Shown: positions 17,822 through 26,194 of the stretch, piece after piece | How positions within the stretch are numbered: the stretch's first letter is position 1 | Layout of the letters: each line of letters starts with the position of its first letter | Assembly: GCF_003044275.1 (NCBI RefSeq) | Contig: NZ_PZPL01000001.1 | Location: forward strand, 620,001 to 684,000 | Origin: Rathayibacter caricis DSM 15933 | GTDB lineage: Bacteria > Actinomycetota > Actinomycetes > Actinomycetales > Microbacteriaceae | Length of the DNA stretch: 64,000 nt | Direction of reading: 5' to 3' | Program-made: the position numbers and the translations under genes | Notes under the pieces: model-generated | Seen by the model: the letters and a program-made list of their open reading frames with translations, nothing else | What the model was told of the DNA's origin: nothing | The model's database searches: none

Positions 17822-18466
17822 CTAGAGCGCTGGGGTGGATGCCTGCTGGGCCTCTTGTGGTGCGGCGAGGGGCGAGGGAGCAGCGCCGAGGAGGGGGTCG
17901 AGGAGGGCGAGTACGGCCGGCAGGTCTATTGACGGGTCGAGGAGCCACTGCACTTGAATACCGTCGAAGGCGGCGAGCACGAGTGTGGCGATCGCTTCCG
18001 CGGGGCCGCCTGGGGGAGTGGCTCCGGTTCGTCGGCCTTCTTCGATTGCTTCGACGAGGATCGCGCGCCCGTTGGCGAATCGTTGTGCGATGTGTTCGCG
18101 GGCGAGCTCGTTGGTGGGTTCGACTGCGGCCGCGAGGAGGCTGGTGTAGAGCGCGATGAGGCCTGGGACTTGCAGGTTCTTCTCCGCGGTCGCCTGGAAC
18201 TGATCGCGGATGGTGGGGCGTTCGTCGTGAGCGAGAGCTTCGGCGGCGCGTGCGTCGCGTTCGAGCACGACGGCGAGCTTGAGGTCTTCGAGGGAGGAGA
18301 AGTAGTTCTTGATCGCCGAGTGCTCGAAGCCGATTTGTGCGGCGATGGCGCGGAGGGAGGTGCCTGCGGCGCCGCGCTCGGCGAAGACCTCGAGCGCTCG
18401 GTCGAGGATCTCCTGGCGTCGGCGGATCCCCTTGGCGTACCTTCCCCGGGGTCTCGCTTCGCTCAT
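17822..18466 (-). CDS. TetR-family repressor
   Basis: A 214-residue regulator. The N-terminal HTH is at residues about 12-60 (RRQEILDRALEVFAERG, then SLRAIAAQIGFEHSAIKNYF). The rest is a helical ligand-binding domain. It lies 204 bp upstream of the MFS-GH3 operon on the same strand and is the natural candidate to control it; a glycoside or aglycone inducer is a guess. A weak near-palindrome (about 17691-17714) between them is too poor to call an operator. Confidence 0.87.
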   Translation of the reverse strand: MSEARPRGRYAKGIRRRQEILDRALEVFAERGAAGTSLRAIAAQIGFEHSAIKNYFSSLEDLKLAVVLERDARAAEALAHDERPTIRDQFQATAEKNLQVPGLIALYTSLLAAAVEPTNELAREHIAQRFANGRAILVEAIEEGRRTGATPPGGPAEAIATLVLAAFDGIQVQWLLDPSIDLPAVLALLDPLLGAAPSPLAAPQEAQQASTPAL

Positions 18467-18570
18467 GCCCCAAGCCTATTCGGCTACACACACGGGGGCT
18501 GGGAGAGCAGCATTCCTAGACTCATGCCCGCGTCCTGGTGATCAACGACCCCGGCATGCCGGTGCTGACA

Positions 18571-18610
18571 CATGCGGGGCCACCCGTAGTTGTCACGAAG
18601 GCCCCGCATG
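18571..18610 (-). terminator. Terminator downstream of the aldo/keto reductase
   Basis: Perfect 11-bp arms CATGCGGGGCC (18571-18581) and GGCCCCGCATG (18600-18610) with an 18-nt loop, 12 bp past the stop of the minus-strand AKR gene. Confidence 0.65.
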
Positions 18611-18621
18611 GGCGATGACGA

Positions 18622-19683
18622 CTATGGCCGGTGGCGTGCCAGCGCCTCGTTCGCGACGAGGTCGAACGGTCCGAGTCGATCGGCGGCAGATTTGGCGTGG
18701 TGCCAGTAGGGGTAGATCAGCGGCGGTGCGGAGACGGCATCCAGGTCGAGCAGGTCCTGCGAGGTGAGCTCGAGTTCCGCGGCGGCCAGGTTGTCGGTGA
18801 GCTGAGCTTCCGTGCGGGCGCCGACGACGAGGGAGGACACCGCCGGCCGGGTGAGGAGCCAGGCGAGTGCCACCTGTGCAGCTGAGACACCGTGGGTCTC
18901 GCCGATGCGCACGAGCACGTCGACGATGTCGTAGAGCGCGTCCTCGTCGCGAATGGGAGGTTCGTCCCATCCGGCGAGCATTCGGGAGTCCTCCGGCGCC
19001 GCTTGATTGCGACGGTGCTTGCCGGAGAGCAATCCGCCCGCGAGGGGACTCCACACCAGCACTCCGACTCCTGCGTCCTGGGCGAGGGGGAGCAGCTCGT
19101 ACTCGGCCTCACGGGCCTGGAGTGTGTAGTGGATCTGCTGGGAGATGAACGGGGACCAGCCGTTGTCTTTCGAGACACCAAGCGCTTTCGAGAGCTGCCA
19201 TCCGGCGTAGTTGGAGCTTCCGACGTAGCGGATCTTTCCTGCCTGCAACAGCGAATCGAGCGCTGAGAGGGTCTCCTCGAGTGGAGTCTGCCCGTCCCAC
19301 TCATGCACCTGATACAGGTCGAGGTGGTCCGTACCGAGGCGGCGGAGGCTTCCCTCGCACTGAGCGATGATGTGGTGACGCGAAAGCCCTGCATCATTGG
19401 GCCCGTCACCCATCGGCCCGCGGACCTTTGAGGCGATCAGCGTGCGATCGCGGCGGCCCTTCAGCGCCTCCCCGAGAACCTCTTCGGAGACTCCGTTCGA
19501 GTACACGTTGGCCGTATCGAGCAGGTTCACTCCTCGGTCCAAGGCGACATCGAGGAGTCGGCGTGCTTCATCCACTCCGGTCGAGCCGGTGGCTGCGAAC
19601 ACCCCCTTTCCGCCGAAGGTCATCGTGCCGAAGGTGACCGTGGAGACTTTCAGGCCCGATCGGCCGAGAGTTCTGTACTGCAT
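18622..19683 (-). CDS. Aldo/keto reductase
   Basis: A 353-residue NADPH-dependent (alpha/beta)8 oxidoreductase of the YajO/PhaB-like AKR group. Visible tetrad elements are DTANVYSNG (Asp and Tyr), LIASKVRG (Lys) and DLYQVHEWD (His). The C-terminal cofactor segment SSLVVGARTEAQL is typical. The physiological carbonyl substrate cannot be read from sequence. AAAGGA precedes the ATG. A SnoaL-like gene lies 24 bp upstream on the same strand, so the two form an operon. Confidence 0.9.
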   Translation of the reverse strand: MQYRTLGRSGLKVSTVTFGTMTFGGKGVFAATGSTGVDEARRLLDVALDRGVNLLDTANVYSNGVSEEVLGEALKGRRDRTLIASKVRGPMGDGPNDAGLSRHHIIAQCEGSLRRLGTDHLDLYQVHEWDGQTPLEETLSALDSLLQAGKIRYVGSSNYAGWQLSKALGVSKDNGWSPFISQQIHYTLQAREAEYELLPLAQDAGVGVLVWSPLAGGLLSGKHRRNQAAPEDSRMLAGWDEPPIRDEDALYDIVDVLVRIGETHGVSAAQVALAWLLTRPAVSSLVVGARTEAQLTDNLAAAELELTSQDLLDLDAVSAPPLIYPYWHHAKSAADRLGPFDLVANEALARHRP

Positions 19684-19707
19684 GGGGATCCTTTCGGGAG
19701 GGTCGGC

Positions 19708-20163
19708 TCAGTGTCCGGTCGGGCGGATGTGGGCGCGCGTGTCACCGAATCCGTCAATGAGGGCCCGACGCTCGAGGAAGTGCCACTCGCTGGCGGTACA
19801 GGCGAAGATGTCCTCGTACCGGCACTGGGAGATCACCTGAATGGGGAAGTCTTCCGTCACCTGGGTGACGACTCCGTACGACAGGGCTGTGGCCGACAAG
19901 CCGTCGTCCGCGACGTCGATGAGGACGTTGCTGATGATGTGCCTGGTGCCGAGCTTGTCTCCATGCACGGCGAGGTTCTCCACCAGCCAGGCCTCTACTT
20001 CCGCGGAACCGTGGCAGCTGCGGTCGGGGGCGATATGCCAGACACCCTGGTCGAAAAGTGCGCCGACCCCGGCGAAATCGGCTCCGTCCAGCCGGTGAGC
20101 GTAGGTGTGCATCAGGCGGGTGATGTCCGCCTCAGCAAGAAGGCGCTCGATGCTCGTCGTCAT
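19708..20163 (-). CDS. SnoaL-like / NTF2-fold protein
   Basis: A 151-residue protein starting TTSIERLLAEADITRLMHTY, followed by a cone-shaped alpha+beta barrel pattern with LIDGFGDTRAHI at the end; this matches SnoaL-like polyketide cyclase/dehydratase-family proteins. Such proteins catalyse small-molecule rearrangements or dehydrations, or only bind ligands. AGGAGG lies just before the ATG. It is cotranscribed with the AKR gene downstream. A second, different SnoaL-like protein lies at 40790-41176. Confidence 0.8.
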   Translation of the reverse strand: MTTSIERLLAEADITRLMHTYAHRLDGADFAGVGALFDQGVWHIAPDRSCHGSAEVEAWLVENLAVHGDKLGTRHIISNVLIDVADDGLSATALSYGVVTQVTEDFPIQVISQCRYEDIFACTASEWHFLERRALIDGFGDTRAHIRPTGH

Positions 20164-20535
20164 CTGCTCCTCCTGACCGGAGTCGAGGACGACACTCGCT
20201 TCCGGTGTTCGCGGAGGATCGGCAGGGGCCGGATGAAGTATGAGGAGTGAGGCATCGTCTTCCTTTGCGTACGCCGCGACGTGGACCGGACATCGGTCAG
20301 CCCCAGCCTCCGCCTGAACACTTCTGTGCCGGGAGGCCCTCATAGACCACCCCGCCTGCGCTGGCCAGGTAGCACTTGCCGAGCGCTTCCCGGAGTGAAC
20401 GCAGCCGCCACTTCGCTACCGAAGGTCGCGATGCCTCTCAGGTCAGCAGACCGAACGAACTCGACGTCGGCAAACACCAACGAAGCGGCGTCGCTCGAAG
20501 CTAGTCGGCTTCAAGCGACACCGCCTCGATCGCTC
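20164..20535. other. Intergenic region between SnoaL and RidA genes
   Basis: These 372 bp contain the promoter of the SnoaL-AKR operon and, at 20490-20519, a hairpin (GTCGCTCGAAG and CTTCAAGCGAC, 10 of 11 pairs) ending the RidA transcript. No credible gene is seen; the longer open frames lack ribosome-binding sites and oppose coding DNA. Confidence 0.5.
20490..20519 (-). terminator. Terminator downstream of ridA-like gene
   Basis: Arms 20490-20500 and 20509-20519 pair over 10 of 11 positions with an 8-nt loop, 17 bp beyond the RidA stop. Confidence 0.55.
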
Positions 20536-20943
20536 CTAGGCCTGGGGGAGATGAGCGATGACGGCGATGTCGACCAGGGCGCCCGGGTGAATGAGCTTCG
20601 GTGCGAGGATGATTGCGCTGGCCGGCGGCTTCTGCAGGTTCACGTACTGGTCACGGACTTCGCCAAAGATCTGCGCGTTCTCCTCGAAGCCGACTTCGGC
20701 GAGGGTTGAGATCTTCACCACGTGATCGAATGTGGCGCCGACGACGGCGAGCTGAGTCTTCAGGTTCTCGAACACCTGGACCAGCTGAGCGCGGAGGTCG
20801 CCGGGACCGACGAGCGTACCCGTCTCGTCGACGGCCATCTGCCCGGTGATGAAGACGAGCCGCCCGCCGGTCACCTCGACCACGTTCGAGAAGCCGTGCG
20901 GCGTCTGCTCCAGGTAGCGGGTCTGTGCGGTGTCAGTAGTCAT
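20536..20943 (-). CDS. RidA/YjgF-family protein
   Basis: A 135-residue RidA-fold protein, probably a trimeric enamine/imine deaminase acting on reactive intermediates from PLP enzymes or on related substrates. Seen are LVFITGQMAVDETG, the FDHVVKISTLAEVGFEE segment and a C-terminal LVDIAVIAH. The canonical RidA arginine in its last third is not obvious (APKLIHPGALVDI), so it may belong to a non-deaminase Rid subgroup. AAGGAAAGG precedes the ATG. It follows a hypothetical gene by 40 bp. Confidence 0.85.
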   Translation of the reverse strand: MTTDTAQTRYLEQTPHGFSNVVEVTGGRLVFITGQMAVDETGTLVGPGDLRAQLVQVFENLKTQLAVVGATFDHVVKISTLAEVGFEENAQIFGEVRDQYVNLQKPPASAIILAPKLIHPGALVDIAVIAHLPQA

Positions 20944-20983
20944 GGCGGGTGCCTTTCCTTGAGGGTGGGGTTGGTTCGGGTGG

Positions 20984-21334
20984 TCAGCGATGGGAAGAGC
21001 GATCTACAGCTAGTACGAGGCCGTTCGGGTTCGTACCGTCGTCGTCGACGTAGACGACGCCGAGTTGCTCGGCTTCTACGACGACACCGTCGTTTCGGAG
21101 CGCAGCAAGGCGGTAGCCGAGCTTCCAGGGCAGCGCTTGGGCGTCACCGCGCAGAATCTCCTCGGCGAGAACCCATCGCACGAGGTCGACAGTTGCCCAG
21201 CTCGGCTGCTGCCGCGCGGTCAGCTCGGGACTGAGCAGGATCAGGTCCCCGGACGTGAAGGGAGGCTGCGACTCACTGTGGCGCGCCTGCTCGGGCGGCG
21301 CTTCTGAGCGTTTTCGGTTCTGGTGGTCGAGCAT
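20984..21334 (-). CDS. Hypothetical protein (116 residues)
   Basis: Not recognised. The N-terminal 28 residues are polar and basic; the remainder (LILLSPELTARQQPSW, then VVVEAEQLGVVYVDDDG) looks like a small alpha+beta domain. GAAAGG is well placed before the ATG. It is first in a short operon with the RidA-like gene and divergent from a TetR gene across a region with a 10-bp inverted repeat, so it is probably TetR-controlled. Confidence 0.55.
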   Translation of the reverse strand: MLDHQNRKRSEAPPEQARHSESQPPFTSGDLILLSPELTARQQPSWATVDLVRWVLAEEILRGDAQALPWKLGYRLAALRNDGVVVEAEQLGVVYVDDDGTNPNGLVLAVDRSSHR

Positions 21335-21361
21335 GGAAGACCTTTCAGAGGCAGACGGTAC

Positions 21362-21418
21362 AAGTGGAACGGGCGACTCACTTAGACCGTAGCACTAACC
21401 GGGTAGGGCGTTCCACTT
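21362..21418. promoter_or_regulatory. Candidate TetR operator: inverted AAGTGGAACG half-sites
   Basis: AAGTGGAACG (21362-21371) and CGTTCCACTT (21409-21418) are perfect inverted repeats 37 bp apart in the divergent promoter region between the hypothetical/RidA operon and the TetR gene at 21501. A further TCCACTT occurs at 21480-21486 next to the TetR start. The same half-site TCCACTT/AAGTGGA recurs beside the second TetR gene at 24025. Confidence 0.65.
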
Positions 21419-21500
21419 CGCGGCAACCTTCCAGGGAGGGCAGGAGTGGCCGCTCGCAGCGCACATCTGGGCCGAGCGATCCACTTAGTAGGATCGGCGC

Positions 21501-22157
21501 ATGAACGTTGAGATCGATTCGAGATTGCGTGCCGATGCGGAACGGAACCGGGGTCGGATCACTGATGCTGCACGTCATCTCTTTGCAACGCAGGGGCTCG
21601 ATGTCTCCATGGCGTCGGTCGCCCGGGCAGCCGGAGTGGGAAAGGCGACCCTTGCGCGCCGCTTCGCCACCCAGGGCGATCTGATCGCAGCGGTGTTCGA
21701 GGACAGAATGCGCGCCTACGTTCGAGCGACCGAGCTCGCCCTTGCAGAATCCGACCCCTGGCTGGGCTTCGTTCATTACATCGAGGGGGTCTGCTCGATG
21801 CAGGCTGCCGACCGCGGCTTCGCCGACGTCTTGACGACGTCATTCAACGGTGCGGACCTACTCGAGGAGCTTCGAGTGCAGGCCTACAAAGGGTTCTTGG
21901 AGGTGATCGAACGCGCTCGGTCCACGGGGCATCTCCGAGCAGATTTCGTCTCAGAGGACCTCTTTGTCATCCTCCTTGCAAACGCGGCTGTCGTCGCGGC
22001 GACCGCCGACGTCACCGATGCCGCATGGAGGCGTCTCGTCGGTCACATGCTGAGGGCGTTCGCCACGCCCGATGCGCCGCTCCCGCCACTGCCCCCAGCC
22101 CCCTCCTCGGCAGATCTCGAGAAGGCGATGTCCAGGATCGGCGTGTCGAAGGCGTGA
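21501..22157 (+). CDS. TetR-family regulator
   Basis: A 218-residue repressor with HTH at residues about 9-58 (LRADAERNRGRI, then SMASVARAAGVGKATLARRF) and a helical effector domain; the tail PLPPLPPAP is proline-rich. It shares the LRADAERNR opening and domain pattern with the TetR at 23402-24025, so the two are paralogues. Divergent from the hypothetical/RidA operon, and 65 bp upstream of the SAHH-like gene, either of which it may control. Confidence 0.88.
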   Translation: MNVEIDSRLRADAERNRGRITDAARHLFATQGLDVSMASVARAAGVGKATLARRFATQGDLIAAVFEDRMRAYVRATELALAESDPWLGFVHYIEGVCSMQAADRGFADVLTTSFNGADLLEELRVQAYKGFLEVIERARSTGHLRADFVSEDLFVILLANAAVVAATADVTDAAWRRLVGHMLRAFATPDAPLPPLPPAPSSADLEKAMSRIGVSKA

Positions 22158-22222
22158 CGCGCTGAACACGCTCCCTCTTTCCAGCGCACTTCCCATGATT
22201 ATCGACTTCAGGAGACCGTCTC

Positions 22223-23380
22223 ATGCCCATCACGCAACTCCTCGCCGACCCAGCCAGCCGTTGGGCCCTGGAACACATGCCGTTGACAGCGCAGGCTGTA
22301 CGCGAGGTCGCTCCAGTCCTGCGCGGGAAGAAGCTGGCTATGTGCCTTCATGTCGAGCCGAAGACCGCCGCTCTGGTCTCGCTACTTGTCAACGCCGGCA
22401 TGGATATCGCCCTCACCGGGTCCCCTGGAACGACGAAGGACGAGGTCGCCGACGATCTCCGCCGCATCGGCGTCACGGTGCACACGAGGCAGAGCGATGA
22501 CGAAGCGCAGCATGCACGCAACCTTGAGAAGGTCCTCGAACATGACCCGGATCTCACGCTCGACAACGGTGGGGACCTGACCCTGCGGCTGATCAATGCA
22601 GGTACGCCGGAGCAGTACCTCGGCGGCACCGAGGAGACGACGACCGGCGGCATCCGCCTCCGAGAGCACGACAGGTCGCTTGGTCGACCCGTGATCGTCA
22701 TCAACGATTCGCCCCTCAAGCTGATCGTCGAGAATGAGTACGGCGTTGGCCAGAGCGTGATCCAAGGCTTCATGAACGCGACCAACCTGATGATTCCCGG
22801 CACCCGAGCGGCCGTCATCGGCTACGGACCGTGCGGCCGAGGCGTGGCTGACACCCTCGCTCAGCTCGGAGCACGAGTCTCCATCGCGGACGTGGACCCG
22901 ATCCGGTCCCTGCAAGCCATCCTCCGCGGGCACCGCGTCGGGTCCATCGAAGACGTTCTCTCCGACGCCCAGTTCGTTTTCACTGCGACCGGGGCACCAG
23001 GAGTAATCGGAGCGGCCGAAATCGAAGCGTTCGCCGATGGCGCGGTCATAGCCGGAGTAGGCCACTTCCCATGGGAGATCGACGAGGAGGCGCTGACGGC
23101 CGCCACCGAATCGGTGACCGAGTTCGCCGCCGAGGGCCGTCGGCAGGGCATCCGCCTGAAGAACGGCAAGCAGATCATCCGCTTAGAGCGCGGCCGAATG
23201 ATCAATCTCACTGCCGCCAGCGGCAATCCCATCCAGGCAATGGACCTCGGACTCACCCTCCAAGTGCGCAGCCATGCCGCTGTCATCACCGACCCGCTCG
23301 ACGCCGTTGTGCAGCCCGTTCCACCGAAAGTGGAGCACCGCATCGCGACGGATCTCGTCGCGCTCTTGACTTCTCGGTAG
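22223..23380 (+). CDS. S-adenosylhomocysteine hydrolase-like NAD-dependent protein (atypical)
   Basis: A 385-residue protein aligned by eye with adenosylhomocysteinase: LDNGGDL, EETTTGG, INDSPLK with the catalytic Lys, NEYGVGQS, the NAD-binding AVIGYGPCGRG, and GHFPWEID. Several positions conserved in true SAHH differ: LHMTxxTA is LHVEPKTA, DDGG is DNGG, the Asp of KFDN is Glu, and MGHPS near the adenine pocket is SGNPI. The C-terminal tail with the NAD-contacting Lys and Tyr is absent (family length about 430-490). Redox chemistry may persist on a different substrate. AGGAG lies eight bases before the ATG. Residue comparisons are from memory of the family. Confidence 0.75.
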   Translation: MPITQLLADPASRWALEHMPLTAQAVREVAPVLRGKKLAMCLHVEPKTAALVSLLVNAGMDIALTGSPGTTKDEVADDLRRIGVTVHTRQSDDEAQHARNLEKVLEHDPDLTLDNGGDLTLRLINAGTPEQYLGGTEETTTGGIRLREHDRSLGRPVIVINDSPLKLIVENEYGVGQSVIQGFMNATNLMIPGTRAAVIGYGPCGRGVADTLAQLGARVSIADVDPIRSLQAILRGHRVGSIEDVLSDAQFVFTATGAPGVIGAAEIEAFADGAVIAGVGHFPWEIDEEALTAATESVTEFAAEGRRQGIRLKNGKQIIRLERGRMINLTAASGNPIQAMDLGLTLQVRSHAAVITDPLDAVVQPVPPKVEHRIATDLVALLTSR

Positions 23381-23401
23381 CAGGCGGGCCGCATCTGAGG
23401 A

Positions 23402-24025
23402 TCAGGTTGTGCGCGGGCGCATCCAGACGGCGGGCGGATCCGCGAGCGGCCCGCCGGAGACGCGGAACGATTGCAGCATGTAATCGGCGAATCGCCGCCA
23501 CGCCTCTGGGGCTTCGTGGTGGGTCGTCCGCACGAGTCCAGCATTCGCGTGCTGGAGCAGTATTAGGTCTGTGTGGTGGAAGTCGGGCCGGATGGCGCCC
23601 GCTGCGCGTGCCCGTGCGACGAGTGTGAGGGAGGCGCGAAGGGCGCGGCGCGTTTCTGAGCGGAAGAGGGCGCTGCCCTCGCCCGAGAGCGTCACATCGC
23701 CGAATGCGAGGTCCGTCGCCTGCTGCTCGACGATGAAGAGCACCCAGTCGCGGAACGCCTCCCATGGATCCTCGAGAGCCTGAACGGCGGCCTCTTCCGT
23801 GCGATCCGCGTATCGGCGCATCTTCTCTTCCAACACCACTGCGATGAGCGCGTCGACAGTCGCGTAGCGGCGGTAGATGGTGCCCACACCGACTCCGGCG
23901 GCAGCCGCAATGCGCTCGAGGGTGACCCCTACGCCCTCCTCGGCGAAGAGCGTCCCGGCAGCACAGAGGATCGCCTGCCGATTGCGTTCCGCGTCGGCAC
24001 GCAGGGGTCTGGGGGACGTGTCCAT
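23402..24025 (-). CDS. TetR-family regulator
   Basis: A 207-residue repressor: HTH at residues about 8-58 (LRADAERNRQAIL, then TLERIAAAAGVGVGTIYRRY). It is divergent from, and probably represses, the oxidoreductase operon beginning at 24121. Half-sites TCCACTT and AAGTGGA lie between them. It is a paralogue of the TetR at 21501-22157 and converges with the SAHH-like gene. Confidence 0.88.
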   Translation of the reverse strand: MDTSPRPLRADAERNRQAILCAAGTLFAEEGVGVTLERIAAAAGVGVGTIYRRYATVDALIAVVLEEKMRRYADRTEEAAVQALEDPWEAFRDWVLFIVEQQATDLAFGDVTLSGEGSALFRSETRRALRASLTLVARARAAGAIRPDFHHTDLILLQHANAGLVRTTHHEAPEAWRRFADYMLQSFRVSGGPLADPPAVWMRPRTT

Positions 24026-24042
24026 GAAATGATCCTACCAAT

Positions 24043-24083
24043 GTGGAATAGATCCTCCACTTAACGGTTACCCTCAAGTGGAG
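24043..24083. promoter_or_regulatory. Candidate TetR operator: CTCCACTT / AAGTGGAG
   Basis: CTCCACTT (24055-24062) and AAGTGGAG (24076-24083) are perfect inverted repeats 13 bp apart, with an additional GTGGA at 24043-24047, in the 95-bp space between the TetR gene and the divergent oxidoreductase operon. The core equals the half-site at 21362-21418. Confidence 0.65.
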
Positions 24084-24120
24084 CAGACGCTCCGGTTGTG
24101 TCGACGAAGGATGATGAGTG

Positions 24121-25062
24121 ATGAAGGTTTACGCCCTGCAGGATTTTGACCAGGCCCCGGAGGTCATCGAGGTCGCTCTCCCCGAGCCTCTCGAAGGCGA
24201 GGTTCGTGTTCGCGTTCACGCGGCGTCGGTCAACGGTTTCGATCTCGCCGTAGCGGCCGGGTATCTCCGAGGAGCGATGGAGCATCGGTTCCCCGTGGTC
24301 CTGGGGAAGGACTTCGCCGGAGTGATCGACGCGCTCGGGAGCGGCGTCGACGGATTCGCCGTCGGCGACCGCGTCTTCGGAGTGGTCTCGAAGGCAGTGC
24401 TGGGCGACGGCTCGATCGGTGAGTACGTGACGGTTCCTGCCGCAATGGGCATCGCGAAGCTCCCCGAGGGCATCGGGTTCACCGAAGCCGCTGCTCTCGG
24501 ACTCGCCGGCACGGCAGCGTTCGACGCTATCAGCGCCGCCGGAGATCTCAAGGGAACGACCGTTCTTGTCGTCGGCGCAACCGGAGGCGTCGGTCAGCAG
24601 GCAATTCAGCTCGCGGTCACGGCCGGTGCCGAGGTCATCGGAACGGCGTCATCTGCCGAGGGCGTCGATCTCATCACCAGACTGGGTGCGAGCGCAATCC
24701 TGTACAACTCGGAAGCAACGGGAGACCTCGAAACGCAACTCGCGACCCTCCACCTCGGGGGAGTGAACGTCGTTCTCCACTTCGCCGGCGACCCGCTCGC
24801 ACTAGCTCCGCTGGTCAAGCGCGGCGGGAAGTTCATCTCCACCATGGTTCAGAACCCAGCGGACGTCCCTGCACCGGGCGTAGAGGTCGTCTCGATCTAC
24901 GCCTCACCGACAGCCGACACTCTCAGCCGCATTGCCCAGCGCCACGCGGAGGAGCACACCACGGTCACCGTCCAGCGTGTCTATGAGCTCGACCAGGCCG
25001 GTCGGGCGTTCGGCGACTTCGCCTCCGGCACTCTTGGCAAACTCGTCATCGCCATCGACTAG
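24121..25062 (+). CDS. NADP-dependent quinone oxidoreductase-like protein (MDR family)
   Basis: A 313-residue zinc-free medium-chain reductase: GKDFAGVIDALGSGVDGFAVGDRV, then the NADPH motif VVGATGGVGQQAIQLA, ending GKLVIAID. It should reduce quinones or alpha,beta-unsaturated carbonyls. AAGGA lies upstream; a GTG three bases earlier is an equally possible start. It is first of a three-gene operon with an LLM flavoprotein and an NmrA-like reductase (gaps 55 and 57 bp). Confidence 0.88.
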   Translation: MKVYALQDFDQAPEVIEVALPEPLEGEVRVRVHAASVNGFDLAVAAGYLRGAMEHRFPVVLGKDFAGVIDALGSGVDGFAVGDRVFGVVSKAVLGDGSIGEYVTVPAAMGIAKLPEGIGFTEAAALGLAGTAAFDAISAAGDLKGTTVLVVGATGGVGQQAIQLAVTAGAEVIGTASSAEGVDLITRLGASAILYNSEATGDLETQLATLHLGGVNVVLHFAGDPLALAPLVKRGGKFISTMVQNPADVPAPGVEVVSIYASPTADTLSRIAQRHAEEHTTVTVQRVYELDQAGRAFGDFASGTLGKLVIAID

Positions 25063-25117
25063 AACGCACTCGTCACGGGGGCTGAACGGCCCCCGCGACT
25101 GCTCGAAAGGCACCCTC

Positions 25118-26137
25118 ATGGAACTCGGCGTCTTCTCGCTCTCCGACATCTACTCGAACGGTCCCGACACGGCGGCCAGCCGAACGAGGGACATCATCTC
25201 TTACGGCATCCTCGCCGAGCAGCACGGGCTCGACGTGTTCGGCATCGGCGAGCATCACACCCGGGCATTCGCCGTCTCGTCACCCGCGGTCGTGCATGCA
25301 GCGATCGCTCGAGCCACGAGCCGGATCACGCTGACAACGACTTCGACGCTGCTGCCCGTGCTGGATCCGGTGCGTCTGTACCAGGACTTCGCAACTCTCG
25401 ACCTCATCAGCGACGGCCGCGCCGAAATCAGCGCCGGCCGCAGCGCATTCATTGAGCCCTTCACGCTCTTCGGCCAGGACATCGCTCAGTACGACGCGCT
25501 ATTCGCTGAGAAGCTCGATCTCCTTCTGCGCCTGAGGGACGAGGACACCGTCACCTGGCAGGGCCACTTCCGCGCCCCTCTGCACGATGCTGAGGCCAAC
25601 CCGCAACCCGTCGGTCCCCTGCCGATCTGGATCGCAGTCGGCGGCACACCGTCCTCCGTGCTCCGCGCCGGACGCCTCGGCCTCCCGATGATCCTCGGCC
25701 TGATCGGCGGGACTCTGGACCACGCGAAGCGCCTCGTCGATCTGTACCGCTCCGCTGGCCAGGATGCAGGCCACTCCGCCGAAACCCTCAAGGTCGGCAT
25801 CAGCAGTCACTTCTACGTCGGAGCGACCCAGGAGCAAGCGCTCGAAGATTTCCATCCCTACTACCACCGCTACTTATCACCCGACACGAACGGCGGTCGA
25901 GGTTGGTACGTGGACCGCGCCCAGATGACTCAGGTCGCCGCCCGCCGCGGCGCTCTCATGGTCGGCGGTCCGGAGCAGATCGCGAGGAAGATCCTCGACC
26001 TTCGCAGCGAGCTCGGCGCAGACCGCTTCCTCGGACAAGTCGACCTCGGCGGCATACCCCAGCAGATGGTCTCCGACTCGATCGCCCGCTTCGGCGACAT
26101 CGTCGCACCTGCCATCCGCCACGCCGTCACCGGCTAA
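25118..26137 (+). CDS. LLM-class flavin-dependent oxidoreductase
   Basis: A 339-residue luciferase-like monooxygenase-fold protein binding FMN or F420. Signatures include DVFGIGEHHTRAFAVSSP, LDLISDGRAEISAGRS and PIWIAVGGTPSSVLRAGR. This MsnO8/YhbW-like group is common beside NADPH reductases. The substrate is unknown; neighbours suggest detoxification or catabolism of a reactive carbonyl or quinone. GAAAGG precedes the ATG. Confidence 0.88.
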   Translation: MELGVFSLSDIYSNGPDTAASRTRDIISYGILAEQHGLDVFGIGEHHTRAFAVSSPAVVHAAIARATSRITLTTTSTLLPVLDPVRLYQDFATLDLISDGRAEISAGRSAFIEPFTLFGQDIAQYDALFAEKLDLLLRLRDEDTVTWQGHFRAPLHDAEANPQPVGPLPIWIAVGGTPSSVLRAGRLGLPMILGLIGGTLDHAKRLVDLYRSAGQDAGHSAETLKVGISSHFYVGATQEQALEDFHPYYHRYLSPDTNGGRGWYVDRAQMTQVAARRGALMVGGPEQIARKILDLRSELGADRFLGQVDLGGIPQQMVSDSIARFGDIVAPAIRHAVTG

Positions 26138-26194
26138 CCCCGATATCCGCCACGCCACCACCATCGCGCTCCCACCTCTCGGAAGGAACAACTC

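Noticed and set aside
20984..21500. Possible riboswitch or structured leader upstream of the RidA operon
   Set aside because: Only the inverted AAGTGGA half-sites are evident; no conserved aptamer features could be recognised.
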